A stretch of DNA of 64,000 nucleotides from Virgisporangium ochraceum. GTDB taxonomy: Bacteria; Actinomycetota; Actinomycetes; Mycobacteriales; Micromonosporaceae. The notes below the pieces were generated by a model. That model did not search any database and was not told where the DNA came from. It saw only the letters and a list, made by a program, of their open reading frames with translations. This document shows positions 48,555 to 57,336 of this stretch, piece by piece. A program made the position numbers and the translations under genes. The DNA is taken from the NCBI RefSeq assembly GCF_016863655.1, contig NZ_BOPH01000086.1, positions 43,831 to 107,830 of the forward strand. Reading direction: 5' to 3'. How positions within the stretch are numbered: the stretch's first letter is position 1; each line of letters opens with the position of its first letter.

Positions 48555-50584
48555 TCGCGCGTCGGACGCTGCTGAGGTCGGGCGCGCTCGTCGTGGCGGT
48601 CCCGGTGGTCCTCCCGCTGGGCGCGGAGGCACCGGCGCTGGCGCCCACGGTGTTCGTGCGGGTGGACGCCCAGGGGCGCGTGGTCGCCACCGTCCCGAAG
48701 CCCGACACCGGCCAGGGCGTGCGGACCATGGCCGCGGTCCTCGTCGCCGAGGAGCTGGCCGTCGAGGTCGCCGACGTGACGCTCGAACAGGCGCCCGGCG
48801 ACACCGCCCGGTACGGCTCGCAGTCCGTGGGCAACTCGATGTCCAGCAGGCACATCACCGGGCCGCTGCGCGCCGCGTCGGCCACGGCGCGGTGCCTGCT
48901 CGTGGCCGCGGCGGCGGCCCGCTGGCAGGTGCCGGTCGCGGAGTGCGTCGCGCGCGGCGGCCGGGTCGAGCATCCGCGCCGGCGGGCGCTGCCCTACCGC
49001 GCGCTGGTGGCCGACGCCGCCGCGCTCGACCCGGCGACGGTGCCGGTCACGCTGACGCCGCCGGAGCGGTGGCGGCTCATCGGGCGCACCCCGGCAGGGC
49101 GGTCCGACGCGCGCGCGGTCGTCACCGGGCGCGCGGCGTACGGGGTGGAGTCGGCGCCGGCGGGCCGCCTCGTCGCGGTCGTCGCGCGTCCACAGTGGAT
49201 CGGCGCGGTCGTCGACACGGTCGACGACGCCGCCGCGCGGGCGGTGGCCGGGGTGGTCGCGGTCGTCCGGCTGGTTCCGCCCGGGGCGGGGCAGGGCGGG
49301 GTCGCGGTGGTCGCCACGTCGACGGCGGCAGCGCTGCGCGGGCGCGACGCGCTGCGGGTCACCTGGACCGGCGGGACCCCGACGGCCGACAGCCGCGCGT
49401 GGCTGGCCGACCTGGAGGCGGCGCTGCCGCCGCTCACCGGAACCTTCGACGCGCAACGGGTCTACCGCCTGCCGCTGCTGGCGCACGCGCCGATGGAGCC
49501 GATGAACGCCACCGCCGACGTCACCGCCGACGCGGTGCGGGTGTGGGCGCCGGTGCAGAACCCGGGCGGGCTGCGCACCACGCTGGCCGCCCAGCTCGGC
49601 CGGCCCGACACCCAGGTCCACGTGACGCCGACGCTCGCCGGTGGCGCGTTCGGCCGGCGCATCGAGATCGACCCGGTGCAGGAGGCGGTCGCGTGTTCGC
49701 AGGCCGTCGGGAGACCGGTCACCGTGCGCTGGACCCGCGACGACGACACCCGCCACGACTCGTACCGTCCGATGTCGGCGCACCGGCTCGCCGCGACGCT
49801 CGGCCCCGACGGCGTACCGACCACCCGCGTCCACCAGGTGGCGACGTGGCCGCTGACCGTCTCGCCGCCGTTCGCCAACCCGGCCGTGGTGCGGGCGAGC
49901 GGCGACCACTTCCCCTACGCGGTGCCCGGCGAGGTGTCGGTGACGCTGCGCCCCGCTCCCCTGCGCACCGGCTTCTGGCGCTCGGTCTACGCGGGCCAGT
50001 TCGCCTACGCCGAGGAGTGCTTCCTCGGTGAGCTCGCGCGGCGCGGCGGCCACGACCCGATCGCGGTGCGGCGGCGGCTGCTACCGGAGGGTTCGCGGCT
50101 GCGTGCGGTGCTCGACGCCGCCGCGCTCGAGGCCGGCACGCCGGTCGGGTCGAGCCGTTCTCAGCACAGCCGGGCCGCGGCCTGCCACCTCGAGTACGAC
50201 TCCGCGATCGCGGTGGTCGTCGACGCCGACCCGACCGCCCGGAGGGTGCGCCGGGTGACGGTGGCCGTCGACGTCGGCGTGCCGATCCACCCGTCGGGGG
50301 TGGTGGCGCAGGTCGAGGGAGCCGTGCTCGACGCACTGTCCACTGTGCTCGGTGCGCAGATCACCGTGCGGAACGGTGCCGTCGTGCAGTCGTCGTTCCG
50401 CGACTACGCGTGGGCCCGCATCACCGACTGCCCGGACATCGACGTCGTGCTGGTGCGCTCGGACGCGCCGATCGGCGGCCTCGGCGAGCTGGCCTACCCG
50501 CCGGCCGCCGCCGCGATCGCCACGGCGCTGGCCGGGGGCGGCGGTCCCGTCACCGGAATGCCCTACGGGGTGGAGGTCGGCTGA
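48551..50584 (+). CDS. iorB: Isoquinoline 1-oxidoreductase-type molybdopterin subunit, Tat-exported
   Basis: 677 residues from GTG at 48551. A twin-arginine-like signal (ARRTLLRSGALVVAVPVVL) suggests export. The molybdopterin domains show KPDTGQGVRTMAAVLVAEEL, GSQSVGNSMS, PMEPMNATADV, GGAFGRRIEIDPVQEAV and GGLGELAYPPAAAAI with the expected catalytic Glu. The two-subunit, FAD-less layout is that of IorAB-type aldehyde or N-heterocycle oxidoreductases that pass electrons to cytochromes. No cytochrome or XdhC-like maturation gene is next to it. Its 3' end overlaps the convergent sigma factor by 22 bases. Confidence 0.88.
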   Translation: MIARRTLLRSGALVVAVPVVLPLGAEAPALAPTVFVRVDAQGRVVATVPKPDTGQGVRTMAAVLVAEELAVEVADVTLEQAPGDTARYGSQSVGNSMSSRHITGPLRAASATARCLLVAAAAARWQVPVAECVARGGRVEHPRRRALPYRALVADAAALDPATVPVTLTPPERWRLIGRTPAGRSDARAVVTGRAAYGVESAPAGRLVAVVARPQWIGAVVDTVDDAAARAVAGVVAVVRLVPPGAGQGGVAVVATSTAAALRGRDALRVTWTGGTPTADSRAWLADLEAALPPLTGTFDAQRVYRLPLLAHAPMEPMNATADVTADAVRVWAPVQNPGGLRTTLAAQLGRPDTQVHVTPTLAGGAFGRRIEIDPVQEAVACSQAVGRPVTVRWTRDDDTRHDSYRPMSAHRLAATLGPDGVPTTRVHQVATWPLTVSPPFANPAVVRASGDHFPYAVPGEVSVTLRPAPLRTGFWRSVYAGQFAYAEECFLGELARRGGHDPIAVRRRLLPEGSRLRAVLDAAALEAGTPVGSSRSQHSRAAACHLEYDSAIAVVVDADPTARRVRRVTVAVDVGVPIHPSGVVAQVEGAVLDALSTVLGAQITVRNGAVVQSSFRDYAWARITDCPDIDVVLVRSDAPIGGLGELAYPPAAAAIATALAGGGGPVTGMPYGVEVG

Positions 50585-51777
50585 CACGCGGCCGCCCGGC
50601 CTTCGAGGTAGCGCTGCTCGGCGACGCTCGCCGTCGCCCTGGCCGCGCGGCGGTAGTGCTCGTACGCCGCGCGGGTGTCGCCGGCCTTCTCCAGCAGATG
50701 AGCCCGCACCGACAGCAGCCGGTGGTGTCCGGCGAGCCGCTCGTCGTCGTCCAGTGTGGACAGCAGGGCGAGCCCGGCGACCGGCCCCTCGACCTCGGCG
50801 AGCGCGACCGCCCGGTTGAGGATGACCATCGGGTTCGGCGCGATCCGTTGCAGGATCAGGTACAGCGCGTGCACCTGCCGCCAGTCCGTCCCGTCGGCCG
50901 ACGCGGCGTCGGCGTGCGTGGCGGCGATCGCCGCCTGGAGCTGGTAGGGGCCGAGCGTGGGCCCGCCCAGCGCCGCCCCGGCCAGCGTCGTGCCCTCCTC
51001 GATCAGCGCGCGGTTCCAGGTCGAGCGGTCCTGCTCGCGCAGCGGCACCAGGTCGCCGGTGGCGGTCGTGCGCGCGTCGCGCCGGGCGTCGGTGAGCAGC
51101 ATCAGCGCGAGCAGGCCGGTGACCTCGCTGTCGTCGGGCAGCCGCGCGTGGACCATGCGGGTCAGCCGGATCGCCTCGCGGGCGAGGTCGGCGCGGTGCA
51201 GTTCGGCGCCGGACGAGGCGGTGTAGCCCTCGTTGAAGATGAGGTACAGCACGTGCAGCACGGCGCCGAGCCGGTTCTCCCCGGCCGGCACCGGGAACGA
51301 GCTTCCGGCCGCCCGGATCCGCTGCTTGGCGCGGCTGATCCGGGCCGCCATCGTGGCCTCCGGCACCAGGAACGCACGGGCGATCTCGGCGGTGGTGAGG
51401 CCGCCGACGGCCCGCAGCGTCAGCGCCGTCTGCGAGGCCGGTGTCAGCGCGGGGTGGCAGCACAGGAACAGCAGGTCGAGCGTGTCGTCGGTGTCGGGCA
51501 CCTCGTCGGGCGGCGGCTCGACCGCGATGGCCGTCTCCCGCTCGCGACGCGCGTGCTCGCTGCGCCACTCGTCGATGAGCCGCCGCGACGCGACGGTCAC
51601 CAGCCAGCCGCGCGGGTTGACCGGCACCCCGCCGGCCGGCCACTGCGTGGCGGCGGCGAGCACGGCCTCCTGCACCGCGTCCTCGCACGCCTCGAACTGG
51701 CGGTACCGGCGCACCAGGACGCCGAGGACCTGCGGCGTGTACTCACGCAGCAGGTCCTCGATCGCGGGTGTCGTCAC
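50563..51777 (-). CDS. ECF42-type RNA polymerase sigma factor
   Basis: 404 residues from GTG at 51777. Region 2 (LVRRYRQFEACEDAVQEAVL, NPRGWLVTVASRRLIDEW) and region 4 (ALTLRAVGGLTTAEIARAFL, VPEATMAARISRAKQRI) are clear. The long C-terminal ~220 residues form the helical TPR-like extension diagnostic of ECF42 (FNEGYTASSGAELHRADLAR, NPMVILNRAVALAEVEGP). Genes for DGPF/YCII proteins typically adjoin ECF42, as here with a GTGA overlap. There is no anti-sigma factor; the C-terminal extension is thought to regulate activity. Confidence 0.92.
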   Translation of the reverse strand: MTTPAIEDLLREYTPQVLGVLVRRYRQFEACEDAVQEAVLAAATQWPAGGVPVNPRGWLVTVASRRLIDEWRSEHARRERETAIAVEPPPDEVPDTDDTLDLLFLCCHPALTPASQTALTLRAVGGLTTAEIARAFLVPEATMAARISRAKQRIRAAGSSFPVPAGENRLGAVLHVLYLIFNEGYTASSGAELHRADLAREAIRLTRMVHARLPDDSEVTGLLALMLLTDARRDARTTATGDLVPLREQDRSTWNRALIEEGTTLAGAALGGPTLGPYQLQAAIAATHADAASADGTDWRQVHALYLILQRIAPNPMVILNRAVALAEVEGPVAGLALLSTLDDDERLAGHHRLLSVRAHLLEKAGDTRAAYEHYRRAARATASVAEQRYLEGRAAACQPTSTP

Positions 51778-52145
51778 GGCTCCAGGGAACCGTCGAAGAA
51801 CATCACCTGGCGCACCTCGATGCCCAGCCCCGGGATCGCGGCGTCGGGGATCTGCGCCGCCAGCTCCAGCGCCCGCTCCTTGGTCTCCACGTCGACGAGG
51901 TAGAAGCCGCCGACGTGCTCCTTGGCCTCGAGGAACGGCCCGTCGGTGACCGCCGGCTGGCCGTTGCGCACCGACACCACGGCCGCCTGCGACGGGTCGA
52001 CGAGCGCCTGCGTGAGGATGAACTCCCCGGACTCCTTCAGCGAGTCCATGAACCGCCCGTGGCCCTCGCCGATCGCCTGCCGCTCCTCCTCCGTCAACGC
52101 GTCGAGCACGGCCGGGTTGATGTACATGCTGATGACGAACTTCAT
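51774..52145 (-). CDS. YCII-related (DGPF) protein
   Basis: 123 residues from ATG at 52145. YCII/DGPF fold with EFILTQALVDPSQAAVVSVR, the namesake DGPF in AVTDGPFLEAKEHVGGFYLV and IPGLGIEVRQVMFF. This family is genetically linked to ECF42 sigma factors and may sense or detoxify a small compound. An inverted repeat CTTGACA/TGTCAAG (52202-52208, 52237-52243) lies upstream, with TTGACA usable as a -35 on the minus strand. Confidence 0.93.
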   Translation of the reverse strand: MKFVISMYINPAVLDALTEEERQAIGEGHGRFMDSLKESGEFILTQALVDPSQAAVVSVRNGQPAVTDGPFLEAKEHVGGFYLVDVETKERALELAAQIPDAAIPGLGIEVRQVMFFDGSLEP

Positions 52146-52273
52146 CTCGCGCTCCCTCTCGTGGGTCACTGTCACCGGCCGGTCGGAGCCGCCCACGCGT
52201 TCTTGACATCCCGCCGGCAACTTTCCCACGGACGCGTGTCAAGCCACGCCGGATCGCTCCGACCGCCGGGTGA

Positions 52274-53304
52274 CGATCACGGAAGGAGCTGAGCGCCGAC
52301 CTGGGCGCCGGCCCGGTCGAACAGCTGTGGATCAGCGACGCCTACGGCTTCATGGTCGCCGGACTCGTCATCACGATGGGCACGCTCGGTGACCGCATCG
52401 GCCGTCGCAGGCTGCTCCTCGCCCGCGGGGCGGCGTTCGGGGTGCTGTCGGTGGCGGGCGCGTTCGCGTCCGGCCCGCTGATGCTCATCGTGGTGCGGGC
52501 GCTGATCGGCGTCGCCGGTGCCACGCTCATGCCGTCGACCCTCGCTCTGATCACGAACATGTTCCGCGACGACCCCGACCGCGGACTGGGGTGACGCTCG
52601 TGAGCGTGGCTCTGGTGCCGGCGGTGGCTCTGGTGCCGGCGGTGGCTGGTGTCCTGTTCGTGCGGCGGCAGTTGCGGCTGGACCGGCCGTTGCTCGACGT
52701 GCGCCTGTTCCGGAGCCGCCCGTTCCGGGCCGTCGTCGTCGCGCTGGTGTTCGCCGGTGTGGCGATGGCGGGCACGGGCCTGTCGGTGACCCAGTACCTG
52801 CAGGGTGTGCCCGGCCACCCGCCGTTCGTGGCGGCGGTGCTGTTCGCGCCGATGGGCCTGGGCGTGGCGGTCGGCACGATGACCGCGCCGCTGCTGGCCC
52901 GGCGGGTGCCGCCGCCGGTCGCGATCGCCGGTGGGCTGGTCGTGTCGGCGCTCGGCGGCCTGCTGCTGGTCGGGACCGGCCTGCCTCTGGTGGTCGTCGG
53001 CGTCACCGTGCTGGCGCTGGGCGCCGCCGTCTACCGCGACCGGATGCACGGTACGTCGGACTCCTTCGCCGGGGCGCTCTCCGCGGCCGCCCGCCTGCCC
53101 GCCGCCGACGCCGCTGACCTGCTGCACCGGGCCCGGGAGGCGTTCACCGACGGCCTCCAGCTCACCGGCGTGGTCGCCGCCGTCATCTTCGCCGGCCTGG
53201 CCGCGCTGGTCGCGTCGAGCCGGACGCCGTCGCCCCGGGCCCTGCCCCCTCCGGCTCAACCGATGGTGACGACGCGGGCCCACGACGGCGGTGGGTCGTC
53301 GTAG
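52274..53304 (+). pseudogene. Decayed DHA2-family MFS exporter
   Basis: Two fragments of one drug-exporter gene. The first (52274-52594) codes LSADLGAGPVEQLWISDAYG, MVAGLVITMGTLGDRIGRRR and VAGATLMPSTLALITNMFRD, then stops; helix 1 and the start codon are missing. The second (52591-53304) resumes far downstream in the family alignment (RRQLRLDRPLLDVRLFRSRP, TQYLQGVPGHPPFVAAVLF) and has lost another membrane block before AAVYRDRMHG. An 18-bp tandem repeat (52608-52643) sits at the junction. Hence at least one N-terminal truncation and two internal deletions. The tail overlaps the VWA gene. Confidence 0.8.
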
Positions 53305-54461
53305 TGGTCCTCGTTCTGGACCTTGCGGCGGGGGAACAGTCCGACGACGGTGCGGCACGGTGGCTGCGTGCTCGGCCACGGGGTTTCGCCGTCGGTCAGG
53401 ACGACGACCACGTCGGGGCGCGGGCGGCGGGACAGCACCGTCGTGAAACCCTCCCGCATGTCGGTGCCCCCTCCCCCGATCAGCGGGATGCCCTCGGCGC
53501 GGCACAGCGGGTGGGCGACGCCGGCGGCGGCGTCGCAGGAGAGCACGCTCACCTGGTCCCGCCGACCGCCGACGGCCCGGCCGATCGCCGCGACCTCGAG
53601 CAGCGCGCTGCCGAGCTCGGCGTCGCTCACCGAGCCGGAGGTGTCGATGATGACCGACACCCGCGGCGTCCGGTGGCGCAGGGCCGGCAGCACCACCCCG
53701 GGCACGGCGGCCGCCCGCCGCGCCGGCCGGCCGTACGCGTAGTCCTGGCCCGCACCGGCGCCCGCCGCGGCCGCCCGCACCGCGGCGATCAGCAGGTCGC
53801 GCCACGGCTGCGGCGGGTGGAAGGCCTGCTCCGCCCAGCGCTGCCAGCCCGCCGGGACGCTGCCCCGGTGCCCGTTGATGCCCTCCGCCACCCGGAACCG
53901 CACGGCGTCGGCCTCGTGCGGGGCGAGCCCGTGCGCGCCGGCCGGGCCGAGGTCCCACGCCCGGTGGCCGCCGTCGGCGCCGCTGCCGCAGTCGAGCCAG
54001 AGCAGGCCGTCGGGCGCCGAGCTCAGCCGGATATTGCGCAGGTAGTCCTCCATCAGCCACTCGTCGGGCAGCCCGAGGAGGTCCGGCGTGACGCAGTCGG
54101 CCGGCTTCGTCAGGCCGTCGCCGTACACGTCGTCGTTGATCTCGAAGTCGGCGGCGATGTTCATCCGCAGCCGCTCGCCCGGCCCGCTGGTGCCGTTGCG
54201 CTTGGCGTACCGGTCGCTGCGGGCGGGATGGTCGCGCAGCAGGTGCGAGACCTCGTGCACCCAGACCCCGGCCAGCTCCTCGACCGGGGTCCGCGCCACG
54301 AAGTGCGGCGAGACGTAGCACCGCCAGTGCCGGTCGACGGCCATCGTCGGCACGCGCGTGGACTCGACCGGGTTCAGCGCGAACAGCGCCGCCGCGAGGT
54401 AGGGCCGTGCGCGGGTGGCGAGCAGCCGTGCGGCGAACAGCTTGTCGCGGTCCAGGTTCAT
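53256..54461 (-). CDS. VWA-like DUF2201 protein with HExxH-like site
   Basis: 401 residues from ATG at 54461. The N-terminal half matches the DUF2201 metallopeptidase-like domain, with HEVSHLLRDH around residue 70 (an HEVSH motif plus a third His). The C-terminal ~150 residues are the associated VWA-like domain: RVSVIIDTSGSVSDAELGSA, GGGGTDMREGF and VVVLTDGETPW. It overlaps the MoxR gene by an ATGA, so the two are co-made. Peptidase activity is possible but unproven. Confidence 0.87.
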   Translation of the reverse strand: MNLDRDKLFAARLLATRARPYLAAALFALNPVESTRVPTMAVDRHWRCYVSPHFVARTPVEELAGVWVHEVSHLLRDHPARSDRYAKRNGTSGPGERLRMNIAADFEINDDVYGDGLTKPADCVTPDLLGLPDEWLMEDYLRNIRLSSAPDGLLWLDCGSGADGGHRAWDLGPAGAHGLAPHEADAVRFRVAEGINGHRGSVPAGWQRWAEQAFHPPQPWRDLLIAAVRAAAAGAGAGQDYAYGRPARRAAAVPGVVLPALRHRTPRVSVIIDTSGSVSDAELGSALLEVAAIGRAVGGRRDQVSVLSCDAAAGVAHPLCRAEGIPLIGGGGTDMREGFTTVLSRRPRPDVVVVLTDGETPWPSTQPPCRTVVGLFPRRKVQNEDHYDDPPPSWARVVTIG

Positions 54462-55639
54462 GCGGCGACCGTCTCCGGAACGGCCCGCTGCGACATGGTG
54501 ACGACGCCGGCGAGCCGTTCGATCGTCGGCGGCACCGGCCAGCCGTCCTGGCGCAGGCTCGCGAGCGTCGTCGCGGGCACCACCACGAGGTCCGGCGCGC
54601 CGGTCTCCAGGGCGCGTACCAGCAGGTCCCACGCGGCGTCCCACCGCTCGCGGTCGAGGCGGTTGCGCACCGCGGCGACGACGCCGTCGAGCGCCGCCTG
54701 GCGCAGGTCGCCGCGATCGGGCAGCACGGCCGTCGCGGGGTCCGCGAGCAGGCTCTCCGGATCGGGCAGCTCCATGCGGTCCATCGCCGCCAGAAGCTCC
54801 AGGCCCGGACCGTCACCGACCACCCCGCGCACGAGCAGCGACAGCACGTCGCGCGACGCGCCCGCGGCGGTGCCGAACGCGATCAGGCGCAGGGCCATGT
54901 CCCACGTGCGCGGCGAGGCCCACGCGCCGCCCCGCCGTGTCTCGGACTTCGGCAGCTGGTGGACCAGCGTCGGCCGGACCGCGAGCAGCCCGCACACCGC
55001 GCGCCGGGCGTAGGCGACCGCGTCCTTCAGCCCGGCCGGGTCGAGCCGCGGCAGCGCCGCCCGCGGCCACGTGCCACCGAGACCGCGGACCACGACGTCG
55101 TGCTCGTGTGTCCACTGTAGATGGACGAACCGGTTCGCCAACGGCGCGCTGAGGTCCCACCCGTCGGCGGCCGACGCACGCGGGTTCGCGGCGGCCACGA
55201 TCCGGATGCCGGGCGGCAGCCGCAACGCACCGACCCGCCGTTCCAGCACCAGCCGCAGCAGTGCGGCCTGCACGGCCGGCGGCGCGGTGGACAGCTCGTC
55301 GAGGAACAGCAGCCCCCGGCCCTCGCGGACCAGGCGCACCGCCCAGTCCGGTGGGGCCATCGGCACGCCGTGCACGGCCGGGTCGGCGCCGATGACGGGC
55401 AGGCCGGAGAAGTCGGTCGGCTCGTGGACGCTGGCGATCACCGTGGTGAGCGGGAGGCCCAGCGACTCGGCCAGCTGGTGCAGGGCGGCGGTCTTGCCGA
55501 TGCCCGGCTCGCCCCACAGCAGCACGGGCAGGTCGGCCGCGACCGCGAGGGTGAGCGCCTCGAGCTGGTCGTTCGGACGCGGTTCGGTGTCGGTGTCGGA
55601 GAGCAGGCCGAGCAGCTCGGCCGCGATGTCCAGAGTCAT
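54458..55639 (-). CDS. MoxR-type AAA+ ATPase
   Basis: 393 residues from ATG at 55639. Walker A is LLWGEPGIGKTAALHQLAE, Walker B is GLLFLDELSTAPPAVQAALL, sensor 1 is RIVAAANPRASAADG, with the arginine finger in PLANRFVH. The C-terminal lid is long. Partner of the VWA-like gene downstream and of the unknown gene upstream (8-base gap). Confidence 0.92.
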   Translation of the reverse strand: MTLDIAAELLGLLSDTDTEPRPNDQLEALTLAVAADLPVLLWGEPGIGKTAALHQLAESLGLPLTTVIASVHEPTDFSGLPVIGADPAVHGVPMAPPDWAVRLVREGRGLLFLDELSTAPPAVQAALLRLVLERRVGALRLPPGIRIVAAANPRASAADGWDLSAPLANRFVHLQWTHEHDVVVRGLGGTWPRAALPRLDPAGLKDAVAYARRAVCGLLAVRPTLVHQLPKSETRRGGAWASPRTWDMALRLIAFGTAAGASRDVLSLLVRGVVGDGPGLELLAAMDRMELPDPESLLADPATAVLPDRGDLRQAALDGVVAAVRNRLDRERWDAAWDLLVRALETGAPDLVVVPATTLASLRQDGWPVPPTIERLAGVVTMSQRAVPETVAA

Positions 55640-55647
55640 ATGTGGAT

Positions 55648-56937
55648 TCACCTTGTCGTCTGTCGGTATCTGGTCTGGCGGCCGTTCGGCAGGTACTTCA
55701 GCGGTCCGCGGCCGACGAGCCCGGCGCGGTACATGCCGTGCGTGACCCGGCGGGCGGCCGCCTTCTCCAGTTCGTCGCGCAGGGCGCCCGCGCGCAGCAG
55801 GGCCGCCGGACCGATCAGGTCCTCGACGACGGCCAGCGCGCCGGCCGTGTCGCCGTGGTCGAGCCGGGAGCGGATGTCGTCGAGGTTCTCCGGTGCGCTG
55901 TGGACCCGCGCGACCGCCTGCAGGCACGGCATCGGCGTTCCGCCGAGGGCCGCCAGCAGCTCTTCGCGCCGCACCTCGTCGGGCGGGTGGTCGAACGGCA
56001 CGAGCACGCCGCCGACCAGCCCGATCCGGTGCCGTGCGCCGTCGCACTCGACCAGCCGCCAGGAACCCGCACGCGGGTCACCCGCCCGCGCCTGCCCCGG
56101 CGGACGCCCGCACAACGCGGCCGCGACCAACGGATGCAGCCGGTCGGCGTCAACCAGCCCGGCCCGCAGCAGCTCCAGATCGGGCAGCAGCCAGGTGGCG
56201 GCGTACGGCAGCACCGGGAGGGCCGCCGCCGACCGTCGCGCGGGCCGCGGCACCGCCTCGTCACCGTGCAGCGCCAGGCGGCGCCGGCCGATGCGCACCG
56301 TCACGGGGACGCCCGGAGCACCGTCGGCCACCCGAAGCAGCGCCGCCTCCGCGGGCCACCGGTGCACGGCGCAGCCGTCCGGCAGCGACGGGTCCGCGCT
56401 GTCCGCCGGCCACCGCTCGACACCGGCGCGTTCGCGCAGGTCGCCGGCGTAGCGGGCGTCCCACAGGTGCCGGTGCAGGTCGAGGCGGTACCGCCGGTCG
56501 GGGTTCGGTCGGGGATGCGGCAGCCGGCCGACGCGGGAGCCGTCCCACAGCGCGACGCTGATCCGTTGACCGGCGTCGGCCCAGGCCGGCGGGGTCCGCG
56601 CGACCAGGTGCACGCCGCCGTACCGGGCCAGCGACATCGTGAGGGCCGGCCGCAGCAGGCCGTCGGGAGCGACCCGGGGCAGGTGCCAGCGCAGCAGGTC
56701 GGGAGCGAGTTGACGGAGGTCGGCCCGAACCTCGGCCGCGAGTTCCCGGCCGTGCAGCCGGGCCACCTCACGCAGGTCGACGTCGGCGTCCACGCGCGCG
56801 GCCGCGCACGCACCGGCCCAGTCGCCGACAGCGCGACGGGCGGTAGCTGACTCGATCATCGACGGGGGCACGGCGAACTCGCGCACGTGCCGCCACACAG
56901 AAAGACGGAGGTCTCGATCCACGATGGTTGAGCGCAT
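55648..56937 (-). CDS. Uncharacterised protein of the MoxR-VWA module
   Basis: 429 residues from ATG at 56937; no family recognised. Arg/Leu/Asp-rich and soluble, with scattered Trp and His (RWHLPRVAPDGLLRPALTMS, RYRLDLHRHLWDARYAGDL, YAATWLLPDLELLRAGLVDA). No catalytic motif seen. The tight operon with MoxR and VWA-like genes suggests it is the substrate, adaptor or effector of that pair. Comparable third components have been called vWA-MoxR-associated proteins; membership here is only a guess. Confidence 0.65.
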   Translation of the reverse strand: MRSTIVDRDLRLSVWRHVREFAVPPSMIESATARRAVGDWAGACAAARVDADVDLREVARLHGRELAAEVRADLRQLAPDLLRWHLPRVAPDGLLRPALTMSLARYGGVHLVARTPPAWADAGQRISVALWDGSRVGRLPHPRPNPDRRYRLDLHRHLWDARYAGDLRERAGVERWPADSADPSLPDGCAVHRWPAEAALLRVADGAPGVPVTVRIGRRRLALHGDEAVPRPARRSAAALPVLPYAATWLLPDLELLRAGLVDADRLHPLVAAALCGRPPGQARAGDPRAGSWRLVECDGARHRIGLVGGVLVPFDHPPDEVRREELLAALGGTPMPCLQAVARVHSAPENLDDIRSRLDHGDTAGALAVVEDLIGPAALLRAGALRDELEKAAARRVTHGMYRAGLVGRGPLKYLPNGRQTRYRQTTR

Positions 56938-57073
56938 CAGCACTCACCGAACGTGGAAACGGCCCCCTCTCGGAACGAGAAGGTCTTCATCGCGAGGAAG
57001 CGTACACCGTCGCCGCACGCGCGCAAGCCCACCGGCAGGCCCACCGACAGGGCTGCGTGCGGTGCGCCCGACG
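56938..57073. other. Gap between the MoxR module and the tRNA array
   Basis: No tRNA, ORF or clear promoter was found in these 136 bases. The module's own promoter must lie here on the minus strand, and the tRNA transcripts would run into it. Confidence 0.5.
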
Positions 57074-57145
57074 TACCCGCGGAGGGACTCGAACCCCCAG
57101 CCCGCTGCTTGTAGGGCAGCCGCTCTTCCGTTGAGCTACACGGGC
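57074..57145 (-). tRNA. tRNA-Val (anticodon TAC), atypical
   Basis: 72 bases. Acceptor GCCCGTG/CGCGGGT (with G-T pairs), D arm GCTC-AACGGAA-GAGC, anticodon arm GCTGC-CCTACAA-GCAGC, T arm GGGGG-TTCGAGT-CCCTC, no encoded CCA. Position 33 is C instead of the near-universal T; an ordinary tRNA-Val(TAC) loop reads CTTACAA. Confidence 0.75.
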
Positions 57146-57165
57146 GTGCATTTCTCGATGACACG

Positions 57166-57250
57166 CGGAGGAGGTGGGATTCGAACCCACGACAGGTGTG
57201 AGCCTGTACGCCGATTCCAGCGGCGTGTCCGTAGCCGTGCCGGCTCCTCC
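57166..57250 (-). tRNA. tRNA-Ser (anticodon GGA), atypical D arm
   Basis: 85 bases. Acceptor GGAGGAG/CTCCTCC, anticodon arm CGCCG-CTGGAAT-CGGCG, long variable arm ACAGG/CCTGT, T arm GTGGG-TTCGAAT-CCCAC, discriminator G as expected for tRNA-Ser. The D arm (GGCACGGCTACGGACA) lacks a normal stem. Confidence 0.75.
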
Positions 57251-57258
57251 ATGGAACG

Positions 57259-57331
57259 TGCCCTCGGCGCGATTCGAACGCGCACGAACCAGCATCTCGG
57301 ACTGGTGCCTCTGCCGTTGGGCTACGAGGGC
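57259..57331 (-). tRNA. tRNA with unusual anticodon loop (GAG by position)
   Basis: 73 bases. Perfect acceptor GCCCTCG/CGAGGGC and T arm GCGCG-TTCGAAT-CGCGC. The anticodon arm CCAGT-CCGAGAT-GCTGG gives GAG by position, with C at 33. An alternative pairing ACCAG/CTGGT leaves a 9-base loop. GAG would mean Leu, but leucine tRNAs have a long variable arm and this one has five bases. Identity is left open. Confidence 0.6.
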
Positions 57332-57336
57332 GTGCG

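Noticed and set aside
48551..50584. CO dehydrogenase or xanthine dehydrogenase assignment
   Set aside because: No FAD subunit, Tat-like signal and GGAFGRR-type loops fit the IorAB-type oxidoreductases better.
57259..57331. tRNA-Leu assignment from the GAG anticodon
   Set aside because: Leu tRNAs have a long variable arm; this one has five bases, so identity is left open.
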